Assembly (NCBI RefSeq): GCF_001682385.1
Contig: NZ_CP016210.1
Span: 4,278,001 to 4,342,000 of the forward strand
Length of the DNA: 64,000 nucleotides
Reading direction: 5' to 3'
Source: Azoarcus olearius
GTDB taxonomy: Bacteria; Pseudomonadota; Gammaproteobacteria; Burkholderiales; Rhodocyclaceae
Made by a program: the position numbers and the translations under genes
Notes under the pieces: model-generated
What the model was told of the DNA's origin: nothing
What the model saw: only the letters and a program-made list of their open reading frames with translations
Databases searched by the model: none
Shown here: piece after piece, positions 47,133-56,911 of the stretch
How the letters are laid out: every line of letters starts with the position of its first letter
Numbering within the stretch: the stretch's first letter is position 1

Positions 47133-49205
47133 GTGGCAGATCAATCGCAATTCGAACTCATCACCCCGCTGGGCAGCGGCGTGCTCGTATTCCAGGCGCT
47201 CGCCGCCGACGAGGCGCTGTCGCAGGTCAGCGAATTCGAGATCGACTGCCTCTCCGACAAGACCGACATCAACCTCGACGACATCCTCGGCAAGCAGCTC
47301 AGCCTGCGGGTGATGCTGCCCACCGGCGGCAAGCGCTACTTCAGCGGCTACGTCACCCGCTTCGCCCACACCGGCACCCAGGGCCGCTACCAGACCTACC
47401 GCGCGAGCGTGCGGCCGTGGCTGTGGTTCCTCGGCCGCACCGCCGACTGCCGCATCTTCCAGTCGCGCACGGTGCCCGACATCGTCAAGCAGGTCTTCTC
47501 CGAACACGGCGTCGCCGACTTCCGCAACGCGCTCAGCGGCAGCTACCGCACGCGCGACTACTGCGTGCAGTACCGCGAGACCGACCTCGCCTTCGTCAGC
47601 CGGCTGCTGGAAGAAGAGGGCATCTATTACTTCTTCGAGCACGACGAGAACAAGAACACCCTGGTGCTGGCGGACGCCTACGCCGCCCACACCAGCACCG
47701 CCGGCTACGAGGAGATCGAGTTCGTCGAGAACCGCCAGGGCGGCGGCGACGAGCTGGGCTTCGTCAGCCAGTGGCAGTTCGAGCGCCAGGTGATGCCGGG
47801 CAAGGTCATGCTGCGCGACTACGACTTCACCAAGCCCTCGGTCGGGCTGGAAGCCTCGGCGGTGGTGCCGCGCGAACACGACGAGGGCAAGCACGAGGTG
47901 TTCGACTACCCCGGCGAGTTCGACCAGGTGGCCGACGGCCGCCACTACGCCAAGGTGCGCGTCGATGAGCTGCACGCGCAGTTCGAGCTGTCCCGCGCGC
48001 GCAGCAGCGCCCGCGGCCTGGCGGTGGGCCACCTGTTCAAGCTCGCCGGTCACGCCCGCCGCGACCAGAACCGCGAGTACCTGATCACCGCGGCGCAGAC
48101 CCGCGTGCGCGCCGAAGGGCGGGAATCCGAAGCGGGTGCGGGCAGCCAGTTCGAGTGCCACTTCAGCGCCCTCAACAGCCGCCAGGATTACCGCCCGCCC
48201 CGGCTGACCCCGCGCCCGCAGGTGAAGGGGCCGCAGACCGCGGTGGTGGTCGGCCCGTCCGGCAACGAGATCTACACCGACGAATACGGCCGCGTGAAGG
48301 TGCAGTTCCACTGGGACCGCTACGGCACCAAGGACGAGCACAGCTCGTGCTGGATCCGCGTCTCCCATCCCTGGGCGGGCAAGAACTGGGGCTTCATCGC
48401 CATCCCGCGCATCGGCCAGGAGGTGATCGTCGAATTCCTCGAGGGCGATCCCGACCAGCCGATCATCACCGGCCGGGTCTACAACGCCGAGCAGATGCCG
48501 CCGTACGCGCTGCCCGACAACATGACCCAGACCGGCATCAAGACGCGCTCCACGCTCGGCGGCGGCACCGACAACTTCAACGAGATCCGCTTCGAGGACA
48601 AGAAGGGCGAAGAGCAGCTCTTCATCCACGCCGAGAAGAACCAGGACATCGAGGTCGAGAACGACGAGACCCACTGGGTCGGCCACGACCGCACCAAGAA
48701 CATCGACCACAACGAGACGGTCACCGTCGGCAACGACCGTACCGAGTCGGTCGGCAACAACGAAACCATCAGCATCGGCAACAACCGCACCGAATCGGTG
48801 GGCGCCAACGAAACCATCTCGGTCGGCGGCAACCGCGCCGAGGACGTCGGCCAGAACGAAACCGTCAGCATCGGCAAGGACCGCAGCGAGAGCATCGGCA
48901 ACAACGACGCCCACGACGTCGCCAAGAGCCAGACCATCGCGATCGGCGAAAACCAGACGCTGGAGGTGGGCAAGGCGCGCTCCACCACGGTCGGCGATGA
49001 CGACAAGCTGCAGGTCGGCAAGAAACTGGTGATCGAGGCCGGCGACGAGATCACCATCAAGACCGGCAGCGCCAGCATCACCATGAAGAAGGACGGCACG
49101 ATCCAGATCAAGGGCAAGGACATCACCATCAAGGGCGACGGCCAGATCGGCATCAAGGCCGCTTCCGACGTGGTGATCAAGGGCGCCAAGATCTCCGAGA
49201 ACTGA
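47133..49205 (+). CDS. vgrG: T6SS tip protein VgrG
   Basis: 690 residues with a GTG start. The gp27/gp5-like body is recognisable by RYFSGYVTRFAHTG, VQYRETDLAFVSRLLEEEGI near residue 155 and YGRVKVQFHWDRYG with WIRVSHPWAGKNWGFIAIPR near 395-430. The C-terminal ~200 residues consist of about ten degenerate repeats of the form xxVGNNETIS-xGNNRTES, which form the triple-stranded beta-helix of the needle tip. The protein ends in ITIKGDGQIGIKAASDVV and has no extra effector domain. It opens the T6SS effector region and probably carries the downstream PAAR-like protein and effector. Confidence 0.93.
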   Translation: MADQSQFELITPLGSGVLVFQALAADEALSQVSEFEIDCLSDKTDINLDDILGKQLSLRVMLPTGGKRYFSGYVTRFAHTGTQGRYQTYRASVRPWLWFLGRTADCRIFQSRTVPDIVKQVFSEHGVADFRNALSGSYRTRDYCVQYRETDLAFVSRLLEEEGIYYFFEHDENKNTLVLADAYAAHTSTAGYEEIEFVENRQGGGDELGFVSQWQFERQVMPGKVMLRDYDFTKPSVGLEASAVVPREHDEGKHEVFDYPGEFDQVADGRHYAKVRVDELHAQFELSRARSSARGLAVGHLFKLAGHARRDQNREYLITAAQTRVRAEGRESEAGAGSQFECHFSALNSRQDYRPPRLTPRPQVKGPQTAVVVGPSGNEIYTDEYGRVKVQFHWDRYGTKDEHSSCWIRVSHPWAGKNWGFIAIPRIGQEVIVEFLEGDPDQPIITGRVYNAEQMPPYALPDNMTQTGIKTRSTLGGGTDNFNEIRFEDKKGEEQLFIHAEKNQDIEVENDETHWVGHDRTKNIDHNETVTVGNDRTESVGNNETISIGNNRTESVGANETISVGGNRAEDVGQNETVSIGKDRSESIGNNDAHDVAKSQTIAIGENQTLEVGKARSTTVGDDDKLQVGKKLVIEAGDEITIKTGSASITMKKDGTIQIKGKDITIKGDGQIGIKAASDVVIKGAKISEN

Positions 49206-49209
49206 GTCC

Positions 49210-50244
49210 ATGCTGCAGGTCGTCAACCCCACCCCGCTGCCGGCGGTCCTGTCGGTATTCGCCAACCCGGCGGGCGTCGAGTGCGCCTACGCGGCGGTGA
49301 AGGCGAGCTTCGACGTCTCCTCGGGCGAGCCGCGCCTGGCCGCGCGCCAGGCCAACTTCCTGGCCACCGACGTGTATTGGGGCGACCCGGCAACCAGCAG
49401 CCTGCGCGCCGCCGCCGACCTGACGCTGGTGAAGCCGGGCACCGACATCCTGCTGATCGGCCGCGCCATCGCCCCTGCCGGCGCGGTGAGCGCCATGGAT
49501 GTCCGCCTGCAGGTCGGCCCCGTCAGCCGCAGCCTGCGCGTGTTCGGCGACCGCCGCTGGGTGCGCCAGGAGCAAGGCTGGGCGATCTCGTCGCCGCAGC
49601 CCTTCGAGCGGATGCCGCTGCGCTGGGAGCTGGCCTTTGGCGGCTGCGGTGCGCAGACCGGCGGCACGCCGCCGGAATACGACGCACGCAACCCGATCGG
49701 GCGCGGCTTCATCGGCAGCCGCGAAGAGGACTTCAGCGACCGACCGCTGCCCAACATCGAAGACCCGGGCCAGCTCATCGCCACGCCGGCGGACCGCCCC
49801 GCGCCGGCCGGCTGGGCGCCGATTCCGCCCCACTGGCAGCCGCGCCAGGGCTGGGGCGGCACCTACGATGCCAATTGGCAGAGCCAGCGCGCGCCCTACC
49901 TGCCCCACGACTTCGACCCCCGCTTCTTCAACGTCGCCCCGCCCGGGCTGGTGGCGCCGGGCCATCTCGAGGGCGGCGAGGCCGTGTGCGTCGAAGGATG
50001 CACGGCGAGCGCGCCGCTGCGCTTCGAACTCCCGCGGCTCGACATCGGCCTGACCTGGGATTTCGACGGCCGCCGCATCCCTGCGCAGGCCCGGCTCGAC
50101 ACCGTGCTGATCGAGCCCGACCAGGCCCGGTTGCAGATGGTGTGGCGCGCCGAGCTGGCGGTCGACAAGCGGCTCACCCGGCTGCGGCAGGTAGCGGTGA
50201 ATGTGCGCGCCGCCGCCAGCCAGGCGGCGGTCATCGGACGCTGA
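49210..50244 (+). CDS. DUF2169 T6SS adaptor-like protein
   Basis: 344 residues; no signal peptide. The N-terminal NPTPLPAVLSVFANPAGVEC and the later segments PFERMPLRWELAFGGCG and YDARNPIGRGF are characteristic of the DUF2169 family found between vgrG and effector genes. Members act in loading particular effectors on VgrG. It starts 4 bp after vgrG and its stop lies 4 bp before the next gene, so cotranslation is likely. Confidence 0.85.
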   Translation: MLQVVNPTPLPAVLSVFANPAGVECAYAAVKASFDVSSGEPRLAARQANFLATDVYWGDPATSSLRAAADLTLVKPGTDILLIGRAIAPAGAVSAMDVRLQVGPVSRSLRVFGDRRWVRQEQGWAISSPQPFERMPLRWELAFGGCGAQTGGTPPEYDARNPIGRGFIGSREEDFSDRPLPNIEDPGQLIATPADRPAPAGWAPIPPHWQPRQGWGGTYDANWQSQRAPYLPHDFDPRFFNVAPPGLVAPGHLEGGEAVCVEGCTASAPLRFELPRLDIGLTWDFDGRRIPAQARLDTVLIEPDQARLQMVWRAELAVDKRLTRLRQVAVNVRAAASQAAVIGR

Positions 50245-50248
50245 CATC

Positions 50249-51286
50249 GTGTCGATCGCACTGTTCTCCGCCGCCTGCATCACCCCGGTCGGGCTCAGCC
50301 TGCCGGAGACCGCGGCCGCCACGCGCGCGCGGGTGGCCGGCCTGCGCGCCAGCCACTGGCGCGACCGCCGCGACAACGCCTTCGTGCTCGGCCGCGTGCC
50401 GGCCGCCGGCCTGCCGGCACTCTCGCCGCAGCTCCAGCATGCCGGCGTGCAGGCGCGCGAGGCGCGCATGCTGCGGATGGCCCACGCCGCGCTCGCCGAA
50501 GCGCTGGCGCTCGTCCCCGCGGTGGAGCGCCCGATACCGCTGCTGCTCGGGCTGCCCGAACATCACACCCAGGCTGCGCTGGAACCGGCCGCCTTCCTCG
50601 CCCGGCTCGCCATCCAGTCCGGCGCACCGCTGGACCGCAGCCGCAGCGTCGCCGCGCCGCTCGGCCGTGCCGCCGGGCTGATGGCGTTCAACCAGGCCGC
50701 CGCGCTGCTCGATGACGACGCCACGCCCTGGGTGCTCGTCGGCGGCGTGGACAGCCTCGTCGATCTCTACGTGCTCAACACGCTGGACCAGCAGGGCCGC
50801 ATCCGCAACGAGCGCAACAGCGACGGTTTCACGCCCGGCGAAGGCGCGGCCTTCCTGCTGCTCGGCAGGCAGGGGGGCGGGCTTGCCCCGATCGCCCGCA
50901 TCGCCGCCTGCGGCCACGGCCACGAGGCGGGTCACCTGTATTCGGACGTGCCGTATCTGGGCGAAGGGCTGGCCGCGCTGTTCGGCAAGGTGCTGCAGCC
51001 GCCCCCGCCGGCGCCGATCGGCACGCTCTACGCGTCCTTCAACGGCGAGCGCTACTGGGCGCGCGAACTCGGCGTCGCCCGCCTGCGCCATGCGGCGGCG
51101 TTTTCGGACGCGGTGCAGATCGAACACCCCGCAGAATGCTTCGGCGACCTCGGCGCGGCACATGGCCCGGTGCTGGCCGCGCTTGCCGCGCACGCGCTGG
51201 CGAACGGATACCGGCCGGGCCCGGCGCTGGTCTATGCGTCGTCCGACCACGGCAGCCGCGGCGCCGTCGTGCTGGAGCGGGCATGA
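50249..51286 (+). CDS. Beta-ketoacyl-synthase-fold protein lacking catalytic residues
   Basis: 345 residues, GTG start. The thiolase fold shows through WVLVGGVDSLVDLYVLNTL near residue 161 and FTPGEGAAFLLLG near 194, both conserved in ketosynthases. The nucleophile position, expected around SVAAPLGRAAG (133-143), has no Cys, and the two active-site His motifs are replaced by SFNGERYW and FGDLGAAHG. Condensing activity is therefore unlikely. Related proteins occur in other T6SS clusters beside DUF2169, where they may help deliver effectors. No acyl carrier protein gene is nearby. Confidence 0.75.
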   Translation: MSIALFSAACITPVGLSLPETAAATRARVAGLRASHWRDRRDNAFVLGRVPAAGLPALSPQLQHAGVQAREARMLRMAHAALAEALALVPAVERPIPLLLGLPEHHTQAALEPAAFLARLAIQSGAPLDRSRSVAAPLGRAAGLMAFNQAAALLDDDATPWVLVGGVDSLVDLYVLNTLDQQGRIRNERNSDGFTPGEGAAFLLLGRQGGGLAPIARIAACGHGHEAGHLYSDVPYLGEGLAALFGKVLQPPPPAPIGTLYASFNGERYWARELGVARLRHAAAFSDAVQIEHPAECFGDLGAAHGPVLAALAAHALANGYRPGPALVYASSDHGSRGAVVLERA

Positions 51287-51308
51287 AACCACAGGCCGGG
51301 AGGCAGAC

Positions 51309-52316
51309 ATGACCCAGATCGGTGAAGGCGTGCAGATCGGCATGGTGGATGCCGACGACCTCGATTGCCCGTTCGACCACGACAACCCCGAACCGCCCAC
51401 GGTGGAAAACCAGCTCATCGGCTCGGGCACCAAGCTCGCCACCAAGATGGGCAACGGCACCAGCACCCACCTGTACGCGCCGCTGGTGAAGAAGTGCGAG
51501 CAGATCGACAACCCGAAGGACCGCAGCGGCCACCCCTTCGCCAACAAGGCCAAGGTGGTCCACATCCGCGACCGCGATGCCGCGACCGGCAAGGACTACG
51601 AGCACCGTTACCCGGTCACCTGCGCCGCGCATCACCTCGTGCCCGCGCAGGAGGCGCTCAAGCAGTCGCATCTGCTCGCCTTCATGGTCAAGAAAGGCGA
51701 AACCGCCAAGCTCAAGGACAAGGACTTCAGCAAGGGCGTGGTGTGGGCCAACGTCGGCTACGAGGTCAACGGCGCCGAGAACGGCATCTACCTGCCGGGC
51801 AGCTACGCGGTAGGCGGCGGGCGGGGCGGCCTGAAGCTGTGGGTCGAGAACGACGACATGCCGGACAAGGAAGAGGAAGACGTCACCGAAGAGGCCGACC
51901 CGGCATCGCCGCAGCTCTACGGCCGGTTGAACGAGATCAGCGCCGCCAACCGCAAGTGGCAATACGTGCGGCAGGCGGTGGCGAAGGCGCCCGGGCAGTT
52001 TCACGACCGCCACGTCGATTACAGCAACTTCGTCACCAGCGTGCTCGACAAGATCTTCGAGGACTACCGCCGCCGTTACTTCAAGAGCTTCATCGAGTTC
52101 CAGTGCCCCAAATGCGAGGAGCGCGCCGAGAAGGCGCGCAAGCAGGGCGTGCCCACGCCGTTCGGCCTGGTCGCACGCCTCAACGGCCTGTCGCGCAACC
52201 TCGCCGCGTTCCTGAACGGCTCGACCTGGCGCCGCAACATCTACACCTCGAAGTGGGGCCAGGCCTACATGGAAGCGGTCAAGGCCGGCAACAAGGCCGC
52301 CGGACCGGATACCTGA
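51309..52316 (+). CDS. Predicted T6SS effector, AHH nuclease
   Basis: 335 residues. The segment CAAHHLVPAQEALKQS (residues 105-120) with AHH at 107-109 and the later GYEVNGAENGIYLPGSY match the AHH subgroup of the HNH/endonuclease VII superfamily, which is common in bacterial toxins. The C-terminal half has two CxxC-like cysteines (QCPKCEE) that could bind Zn. No signal peptide; export is presumed through VgrG and the PAAR-like protein downstream. It starts 22 bp after the ketosynthase-like gene. The adjacent immunity-like gene supports a toxin role. DNA cleavage is predicted, not shown. Confidence 0.75.
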   Translation: MTQIGEGVQIGMVDADDLDCPFDHDNPEPPTVENQLIGSGTKLATKMGNGTSTHLYAPLVKKCEQIDNPKDRSGHPFANKAKVVHIRDRDAATGKDYEHRYPVTCAAHHLVPAQEALKQSHLLAFMVKKGETAKLKDKDFSKGVVWANVGYEVNGAENGIYLPGSYAVGGGRGGLKLWVENDDMPDKEEEDVTEEADPASPQLYGRLNEISAANRKWQYVRQAVAKAPGQFHDRHVDYSNFVTSVLDKIFEDYRRRYFKSFIEFQCPKCEERAEKARKQGVPTPFGLVARLNGLSRNLAAFLNGSTWRRNIYTSKWGQAYMEAVKAGNKAAGPDT

Positions 52317-52326
52317 ACGACATCGC

Positions 52327-52881
52327 ATGGAGCACCGCATGTACTACGTCATGACCTGCCTGAGCCCCGCCCAGGGCTACCTGGCCACCCTCGACTACGA
52401 CGACTCCGCCGACCCGGACTTCCTGCGCAGCTGGATGTCCGGCGACCGCTTCGACGTGCCGCCGCCGACGCCGCTGGTGCTGACGCGCGAGACGGCACCC
52501 GACACGGTGTTGGCGGAGCTGTGGCAGTCGCCGGTCACGCTGATGAGCAAGCGCCTGCACGCCGCGCTGCTCGCCGCCGGCGTGTCCAACCTCGACATCT
52601 ACCCGGCCGAAATCCACGACCCGGCGCAGGGCCTCGTGCATGACGACTACGTGGCCTTCAACCTCATCGGCCGCATCGCCGCGGCCGACAGCCTGCGCCG
52701 CCACGACGACGTGCTGATCAGCGCCCCGGAGATTTCCGCCGCGCGGGTCGACGGCGCGCTGATGTTCCGGCTCGCCGAAGCGGTCAATACCATCGTGGTC
52801 CATGACTCGGTGAAACAGGCCATCGAAGCGGCCGGCATCGACACGCTGACCTTCATCGACCCCGCCGACTGGACCGGCTGA
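52327..52881 (+). CDS. Predicted immunity protein, Imm11/DUF1629-like
   Basis: 184 residues, acidic overall. The layout (MYYVMTCLSPAQGYL at the N-terminus, LHAALLAAGVSNLDIYPAEI in the middle and VHDSVKQAIEAAGIDTLTF near the C-terminus) matches the DUF1629/Imm11 family of toxin-neutralising proteins. It begins 10 bp after the AHH effector and likely binds and inhibits it in the producing cell. Family match is by eye. Confidence 0.68.
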   Translation: MEHRMYYVMTCLSPAQGYLATLDYDDSADPDFLRSWMSGDRFDVPPPTPLVLTRETAPDTVLAELWQSPVTLMSKRLHAALLAAGVSNLDIYPAEIHDPAQGLVHDDYVAFNLIGRIAAADSLRRHDDVLISAPEISAARVDGALMFRLAEAVNTIVVHDSVKQAIEAAGIDTLTFIDPADWTG

Positions 52882-52970
52882 GCCACGGCCGCCGACGTCC
52901 GTCCATCACGCCTTGCACCTGCCGGACAAGCCTGCTGCAATCCGTCCCATCCGCCTCCCGGGGTCAGCCC

Positions 52971-53348
52971 ATGCCATGCACCGTCCATAACATCCAGGGG
53001 TTCGCCCACAAGACCAGCAACGGCATCAGCATGGTCTTTCCCGACGTCTGCAACACGCCCTCGCCCGGCGGGCCGATCCCCATCCCCTACCCGAACATCG
53101 GCAAGTCCTCCGACACCACCGCCGGCACCACCACGGTGAAAGCCGACGGCAGCATGGTGATGGTGAAGGGCGCCAAGTACATGATGAGCGCGGGCGACGA
53201 ACCCGGTACCGCAGGCGGCGTGATCTCCGGCACCTTCAAGCAGGAATGCGAGTTCCTGATGTACTCCTTCGACGTGATGCTGGACGGCAAGAACGTCTGC
53301 CGCATGGGCGACCCCCTGTGGCACAACAAGAAGAACATTTGCGGATAG
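52971..53348 (+). CDS. DUF4150 PAAR-like tip protein
   Basis: 125 residues. The motif around FPDVCNTPSPGGPIPIPYPN and CRMGDPLWHNKKN is the DUF4150/PAAR-like domain, which caps the VgrG spike and helps load effectors. Several Cys/His residues could bind the structural metal at the tip. Its position after the effector-immunity pair and before DUF6484 fits a delivery module. It has its own 89 bp leader. Confidence 0.85.
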   Translation: MPCTVHNIQGFAHKTSNGISMVFPDVCNTPSPGGPIPIPYPNIGKSSDTTAGTTTVKADGSMVMVKGAKYMMSAGDEPGTAGGVISGTFKQECEFLMYSFDVMLDGKNVCRMGDPLWHNKKNICG

Positions 53349-53357
53349 GACGAAGCC

Positions 53358-53786
53358 ATGACCGACGCAGCCCGCATCTTCGACTTCCCGGTGCCCGAGC
53401 GCACCGGCATACAGCGCGCCACCGTGGTGGAGGTCACCGCGGCCGGCCACCTGCGCGTGCAACTCGCCGACGGCATCGAATGGGAGTGCGAGCTGCTTCA
53501 CGCCGCCACCGCCCCCGGCCCGTTTGCCCCCGGCGACCGCGTACTCGTGCTGCCCCCTGCCCCCGGCGAACGCGCCTGCGTGCTCGGCCGCATCGGCACC
53601 TGCACCGCGCCGCAACCGCAGGCCCGGCTGACCCTGGAGGCGACCGAGGTGCTCACGCTCAAGTGCGGCGAGGTCTCGATCGACCTGCGCGCCGCCGACG
53701 GCAAGCTGATGCTGCGCGGCGAGGACGTGCTGCTGCGCGCCAAGGGCACCCAACGCATCCGCGCCGGCAACGTCGCGATCAACTGA
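53358..53786 (+). CDS. DUF6484 protein
   Basis: 142 residues. N-terminal beta-rich domain (RATVVEVTAAGHLRVQLADG) followed by repetitive strands (LTLKCGEVSIDLRAADGKLM), resembling the small DUF6484 proteins found with DUF4150 and TIGR02270 genes in T6SS islands. Function is unknown; it may be a spike accessory. It starts 9 bp after the PAAR-like gene. Confidence 0.75.
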   Translation: MTDAARIFDFPVPERTGIQRATVVEVTAAGHLRVQLADGIEWECELLHAATAPGPFAPGDRVLVLPPAPGERACVLGRIGTCTAPQPQARLTLEATEVLTLKCGEVSIDLRAADGKLMLRGEDVLLRAKGTQRIRAGNVAIN

Positions 53787-53790
53787 GTCC

Positions 53791-55002
53791 ATGGTCGCGA
53801 TCGCGCCACTGCACCGCAACCGGCACTTCATGCCGGAGCTGATCGTCACCCACGCCGAGGAACTCGCCTACCTGTGGGGCCGGCGGCGTGCCGCGGTGTC
53901 TTCCGACAGCCTCACGCTGCGCGACCTGCAGCACCTGCACGAGCGCATCGACGCCCACCTGCAGGGCATGCTGGTCGCAGTCGCCGAGCTGCCCGCACTG
54001 CTGGGCGACTGGCTGGCCTCGACCGATCGCGACGAGGTATTCGCGATCGCCTGCGCGCTGCTGCGCGGGGGCGATGCCGCCCACGCCGCCACCGTCGCCG
54101 CGGCCTTCGGCTCCGCCAGCGGCGCCCGTCTGCTCGGTCTGCGCGACGCGCTCGGGGCCGCGCCGCAGATCCACACCGAAACCGCCCTGCATGCGGCGCT
54201 CAACGGCGACGACGACGCGCGCGCGGCAGCCGCGGCAGCCGCGCTCGCGGGCCAGCGCCGCATCGGCGCCGGCGAACCGGCGCTGCTGCGCCTGCTGCAG
54301 GCCGAAGACCCGGCGGTGGCCGAGCAAGCCTGGCGCACGCTCGCCTTGCTCGACGGTGCCGGCATGCCCCAACCGCCCTACCGCGACGCGGTGCGGCGCC
54401 CGCAACCCGGCCTGCGCCGCGTGGTGCTGGCAGCGGCCAGCTGGCGCGGCGAAGCCTGGGTGCCGCAGGTCGCGCGCCAGCTCGCCGAAGGCGGCGACGC
54501 GGTGGGGCTGGAACACTGGGCCGCGGTGGGCGACACCGCGCTGCAGGCGCCGTGGGCGAACCTGCTCGCGGCCACGCCCGCGCCGTCGCGTTGCGCGCTG
54601 CTCGCGCGCAGCGGCCACCCGGACGCCATCGAGGCCCTGCTCGCGCTGATGGCCGAGCCGGACCCGGCCGCCGCGGCCGCCGCCGGCACCGCCTTCACCC
54701 GGCTCACCGGGCTCGACGTCGAGGGCGAACGGCGCACGCTGCCGGTCAATGCCGATGCCGACGACTTCGAGCGCGAATTCGCGCCCGACGTGTGGTTGCC
54801 CGATGCCGCACGCGCGCAGCAACTGTGGAACCGCCACCACGCGCAGTGGCGCGGCGGGCGGCGCTGGTGCCGCGGGCACGAGGTCTCCGCCACCTTGTCG
54901 ACCGCCGCCCAGGCCAGCATCGACCTTGCCGCGCGCTGGGATTTCGGCATGCGCGCGGCACTTGCCGGGGCGCGCCTGATGGCGCCGCCGCCGGTCGTCT
55001 GA
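53791..55002 (+). CDS. TIGR02270 family protein with HEAT-like helices
   Basis: 403 residues, Ala- and Leu-rich with repeated helical pairs of about 30 residues that look like HEAT repeats. The family is tied to T6SS loci but has no known activity. Residues 290-330 (GTAFTRLTGLDVEGERRT) and the C-terminal WNRHHAQWRGGRRW segment are the most conserved-looking. It starts 4 bp after the DUF6484 gene, and GAACACTACGGAGAAAG links it to the FHA gene 19 bp later. A scaffold or chaperone role is possible. Confidence 0.72.
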   Translation: MVAIAPLHRNRHFMPELIVTHAEELAYLWGRRRAAVSSDSLTLRDLQHLHERIDAHLQGMLVAVAELPALLGDWLASTDRDEVFAIACALLRGGDAAHAATVAAAFGSASGARLLGLRDALGAAPQIHTETALHAALNGDDDARAAAAAAALAGQRRIGAGEPALLRLLQAEDPAVAEQAWRTLALLDGAGMPQPPYRDAVRRPQPGLRRVVLAAASWRGEAWVPQVARQLAEGGDAVGLEHWAAVGDTALQAPWANLLAATPAPSRCALLARSGHPDAIEALLALMAEPDPAAAAAAGTAFTRLTGLDVEGERRTLPVNADADDFEREFAPDVWLPDAARAQQLWNRHHAQWRGGRRWCRGHEVSATLSTAAQASIDLAARWDFGMRAALAGARLMAPPPVV

Positions 55003-55021
55003 ACACTACGGAGAAAGTCAG

Positions 55022-56911
55022 GTGCTACGCATCAGTGTCATCCAGGTCAACGGCTTTCCGCCCGCCACCCCGCTTGCCGGTGAATTCGACGAGCGCGGCG
55101 GCACCATCGGTCGCGACGACAGCAACGCGCTGACCCTGCCCGACCCCGGCCGCCACATCTCGCGCATGCAGGCCCAGGTCCAGTACGACGGCAGCCGCTA
55201 TGTGCTGACCGACCACGGCGGCAACCCCACCCATCTCAACGGCCGCCCGCTGGGCAAGGGCGCCAGTGCCACGCTGCGCGACGGCGATGAGATCGGCATC
55301 GCCGACTACACGCTGCGGGTCGAGATCGTGCGCACCGTATCCGGCTTCGGTAACGAAACGCTGCCCAACATCGAACAGCGCGGCGACCCGCTCGGGCTGG
55401 ATCTCGATCTGGCGCTGCCGCCCGACCTTCCGGCGGGCCTCGGCGCCCCGGCCGCAGCCGCGCCGCCGCCGCGCGCCGCGGCGCTCGACGACGATCCGTT
55501 CGCGGTGTTCGCCGCCGCCACGCCGACGCCGCCCGCGCCGCCTGCTGCCGCTCCGCCCGCGGCGTCGGTGTCCGACGACCCGTTCGCGGCATTCGCGCCC
55601 GCGCGGCCGGCCCCGCCCCCCGCGCCCGCGGCCAGCCGCGCGGGCGATCCGCTCGGCATCGGTGCGCTGGCGCAGCCCGCCGAAGCGAGTTCGCTCGACG
55701 CGCTGTTCGGCCTCGACGGCGCCAGCACCGGCGGCGACCCCTTCGCCGGCTCGCCGCTCGGCAACCCGGCCCATGCGCCCGCCCCGTTCGACGGGGGCGG
55801 CGAAGACCCGCTGGCGCTGCTCGGCGGCATGGCGGCAACGCCCAGCAGCGCCCCGGTGCGCAACGATTCGCCGCTGCTCAACGACGCCTTCGCCCCGCCG
55901 CGCCTGATCGACGACAGCCCACCGCCGCCGCTTGCGCCCGCCCCGGCGTCCGCCGCCGCACCGGCACCGCAGCGCAGCCCCGCTGCGCCGCAAGGCGGCG
56001 TGGTGTCGTGGGCCAGCACGCCCGCCGCACCCGCCGCACCCGCCGCACCCGCCGCACCCGCCGCACCCGCCGCACCCGCCGCACCCGCCGCACCGGCAGC
56101 GCCGGCAGCGCCGGTCGCCGGGGACGACGGGCGCGAGGCGCCGACCCGCATCGTGCCCGCACCCCCCCCGCCGGAGGCCCCGCGCGCCAACGTCGGCATC
56201 GAACGCGCGCCGCTGACGCCCGCCCCGACGCCCGCGGCCTCCCCCGTGCCGCCGGCGTCTGCACCAGCCGCCGCGGCGCAACCCGCGGCCGCCAGCGCCG
56301 GCTCCAGTGCCGACGCCGACGCGCTGCTGGCCGCCTTTGCCCGCGGCATCGGCCTGCCGCGGCTGGCCCCGGCGGGCGGGCTGACCCCCGAACTGATGGA
56401 GCACATCGGCCGCATGCTGCGCGAGGCGGTGCAGGGCACGGTGGAACTGCTGGTCGCGCGCGCGGCCACCAAGCGCGAGGTGCGCGCGGACGTGACCATG
56501 ATCGTCAGCAAGAACAACAACCCGCTGAAGTTCTCGCCCGACGTCGATTTCGCGCTGATGCAGCTGCTGCTGCCGCAGGGCAGCGGCTTCATGAAGCCGG
56601 ACGAGGCGATGCAGGACGCCTACGACGATCTGCGCGCCCACCAGCTCGGCTTCATGGCCGGCATGCGTGCGGCGCTGGCGAGCATCCTCGGCCGCTTCAC
56701 CCCGGCCGAGCTGGAAGCCCGCCTGACCACCAAGAGCTTCCTCGACAACGTGCTGCCGGCCAACCGCAAGGCCAAGCTGTGGGACCTCTACGAGCAACGC
56801 TATGGCGACATCTCGCGCGAGGCCGAGGACGACTTCCATTCGCTGTTCGGGCGCGAGTTCCTGAAGGCCTACGAGGCCCAGATCGACCAGTTGCAGCGCG
56901 AACGCGGCTGA
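55022..56911 (+). CDS. tagH: T6SS FHA-domain protein (TagH/Fha)
   Basis: 629 residues, GTG start. The FHA domain (residues about 1-105) has [17 protein letters not shown] and GGNPTHLNG, which bind phosphothreonine. A Pro/Ala-rich linker runs from about 140 to 440. The C-terminal ~190 residues ([16 protein letters not shown], then [20 protein letters not shown]) form the T6SS-specific TagH domain. Phosphorylation by a PpkA-type kinase promotes FHA function and T6SS assembly. The linker holds an (AAP)n tract encoded by a perfect 9-bp repeat. Confidence 0.88.
   Translation: MLRISVIQVNGFPPATPLAGEFDERGGTIGRDDSNALTLPDPGRHISRMQAQVQYDGSRYVLTDHGGNPTHLNGRPLGKGASATLRDGDEIGIADYTLRVEIVRTVSGFGNETLPNIEQRGDPLGLDLDLALPPDLPAGLGAPAAAAPPPRAAALDDDPFAVFAAATPTPPAPPAAAPPAASVSDDPFAAFAPARPAPPPAPAASRAGDPLGIGALAQPAEASSLDALFGLDGASTGGDPFAGSPLGNPAHAPAPFDGGGEDPLALLGGMAATPSSAPVRNDSPLLNDAFAPPRLIDDSPPPPLAPAPASAAAPAPQRSPAAPQGGVVSWASTPAAPAAPAAPAAPAAPAAPAAPAAPAAPAAPVAGDDGREAPTRIVPAPPPPEAPRANVGIERAPLTPAPTPAASPVPPASAPAAAAQPAAASAGSSADADALLAAFARGIGLPRLAPAGGLTPELMEHIGRMLREAVQGTVELLVARAATKREVRADVTMIVSKNNNPLKFSPDVDFALMQLLLPQGSGFMKPDEAMQDAYDDLRAHQLGFMAGMRAALASILGRFTPAELEARLTTKSFLDNVLPANRKAKLWDLYEQRYGDISREAEDDFHSLFGREFLKAYEAQIDQLQRERG
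56021..56092 (+). repeat. Tandem 9-bp repeat in the FHA protein linker
   Basis: Eight perfect copies of CCCGCCGCA encode an Ala-Ala-Pro tract at about residues 334-357. Because the unit is a multiple of three, slippage would change linker length without shifting frame. Confidence 0.92.

Noticed and set aside
56021-56092. Possible CRISPR-like repeat
   Set aside because: The units are 9 bp, contiguous and without spacers, and they lie in a coding frame.
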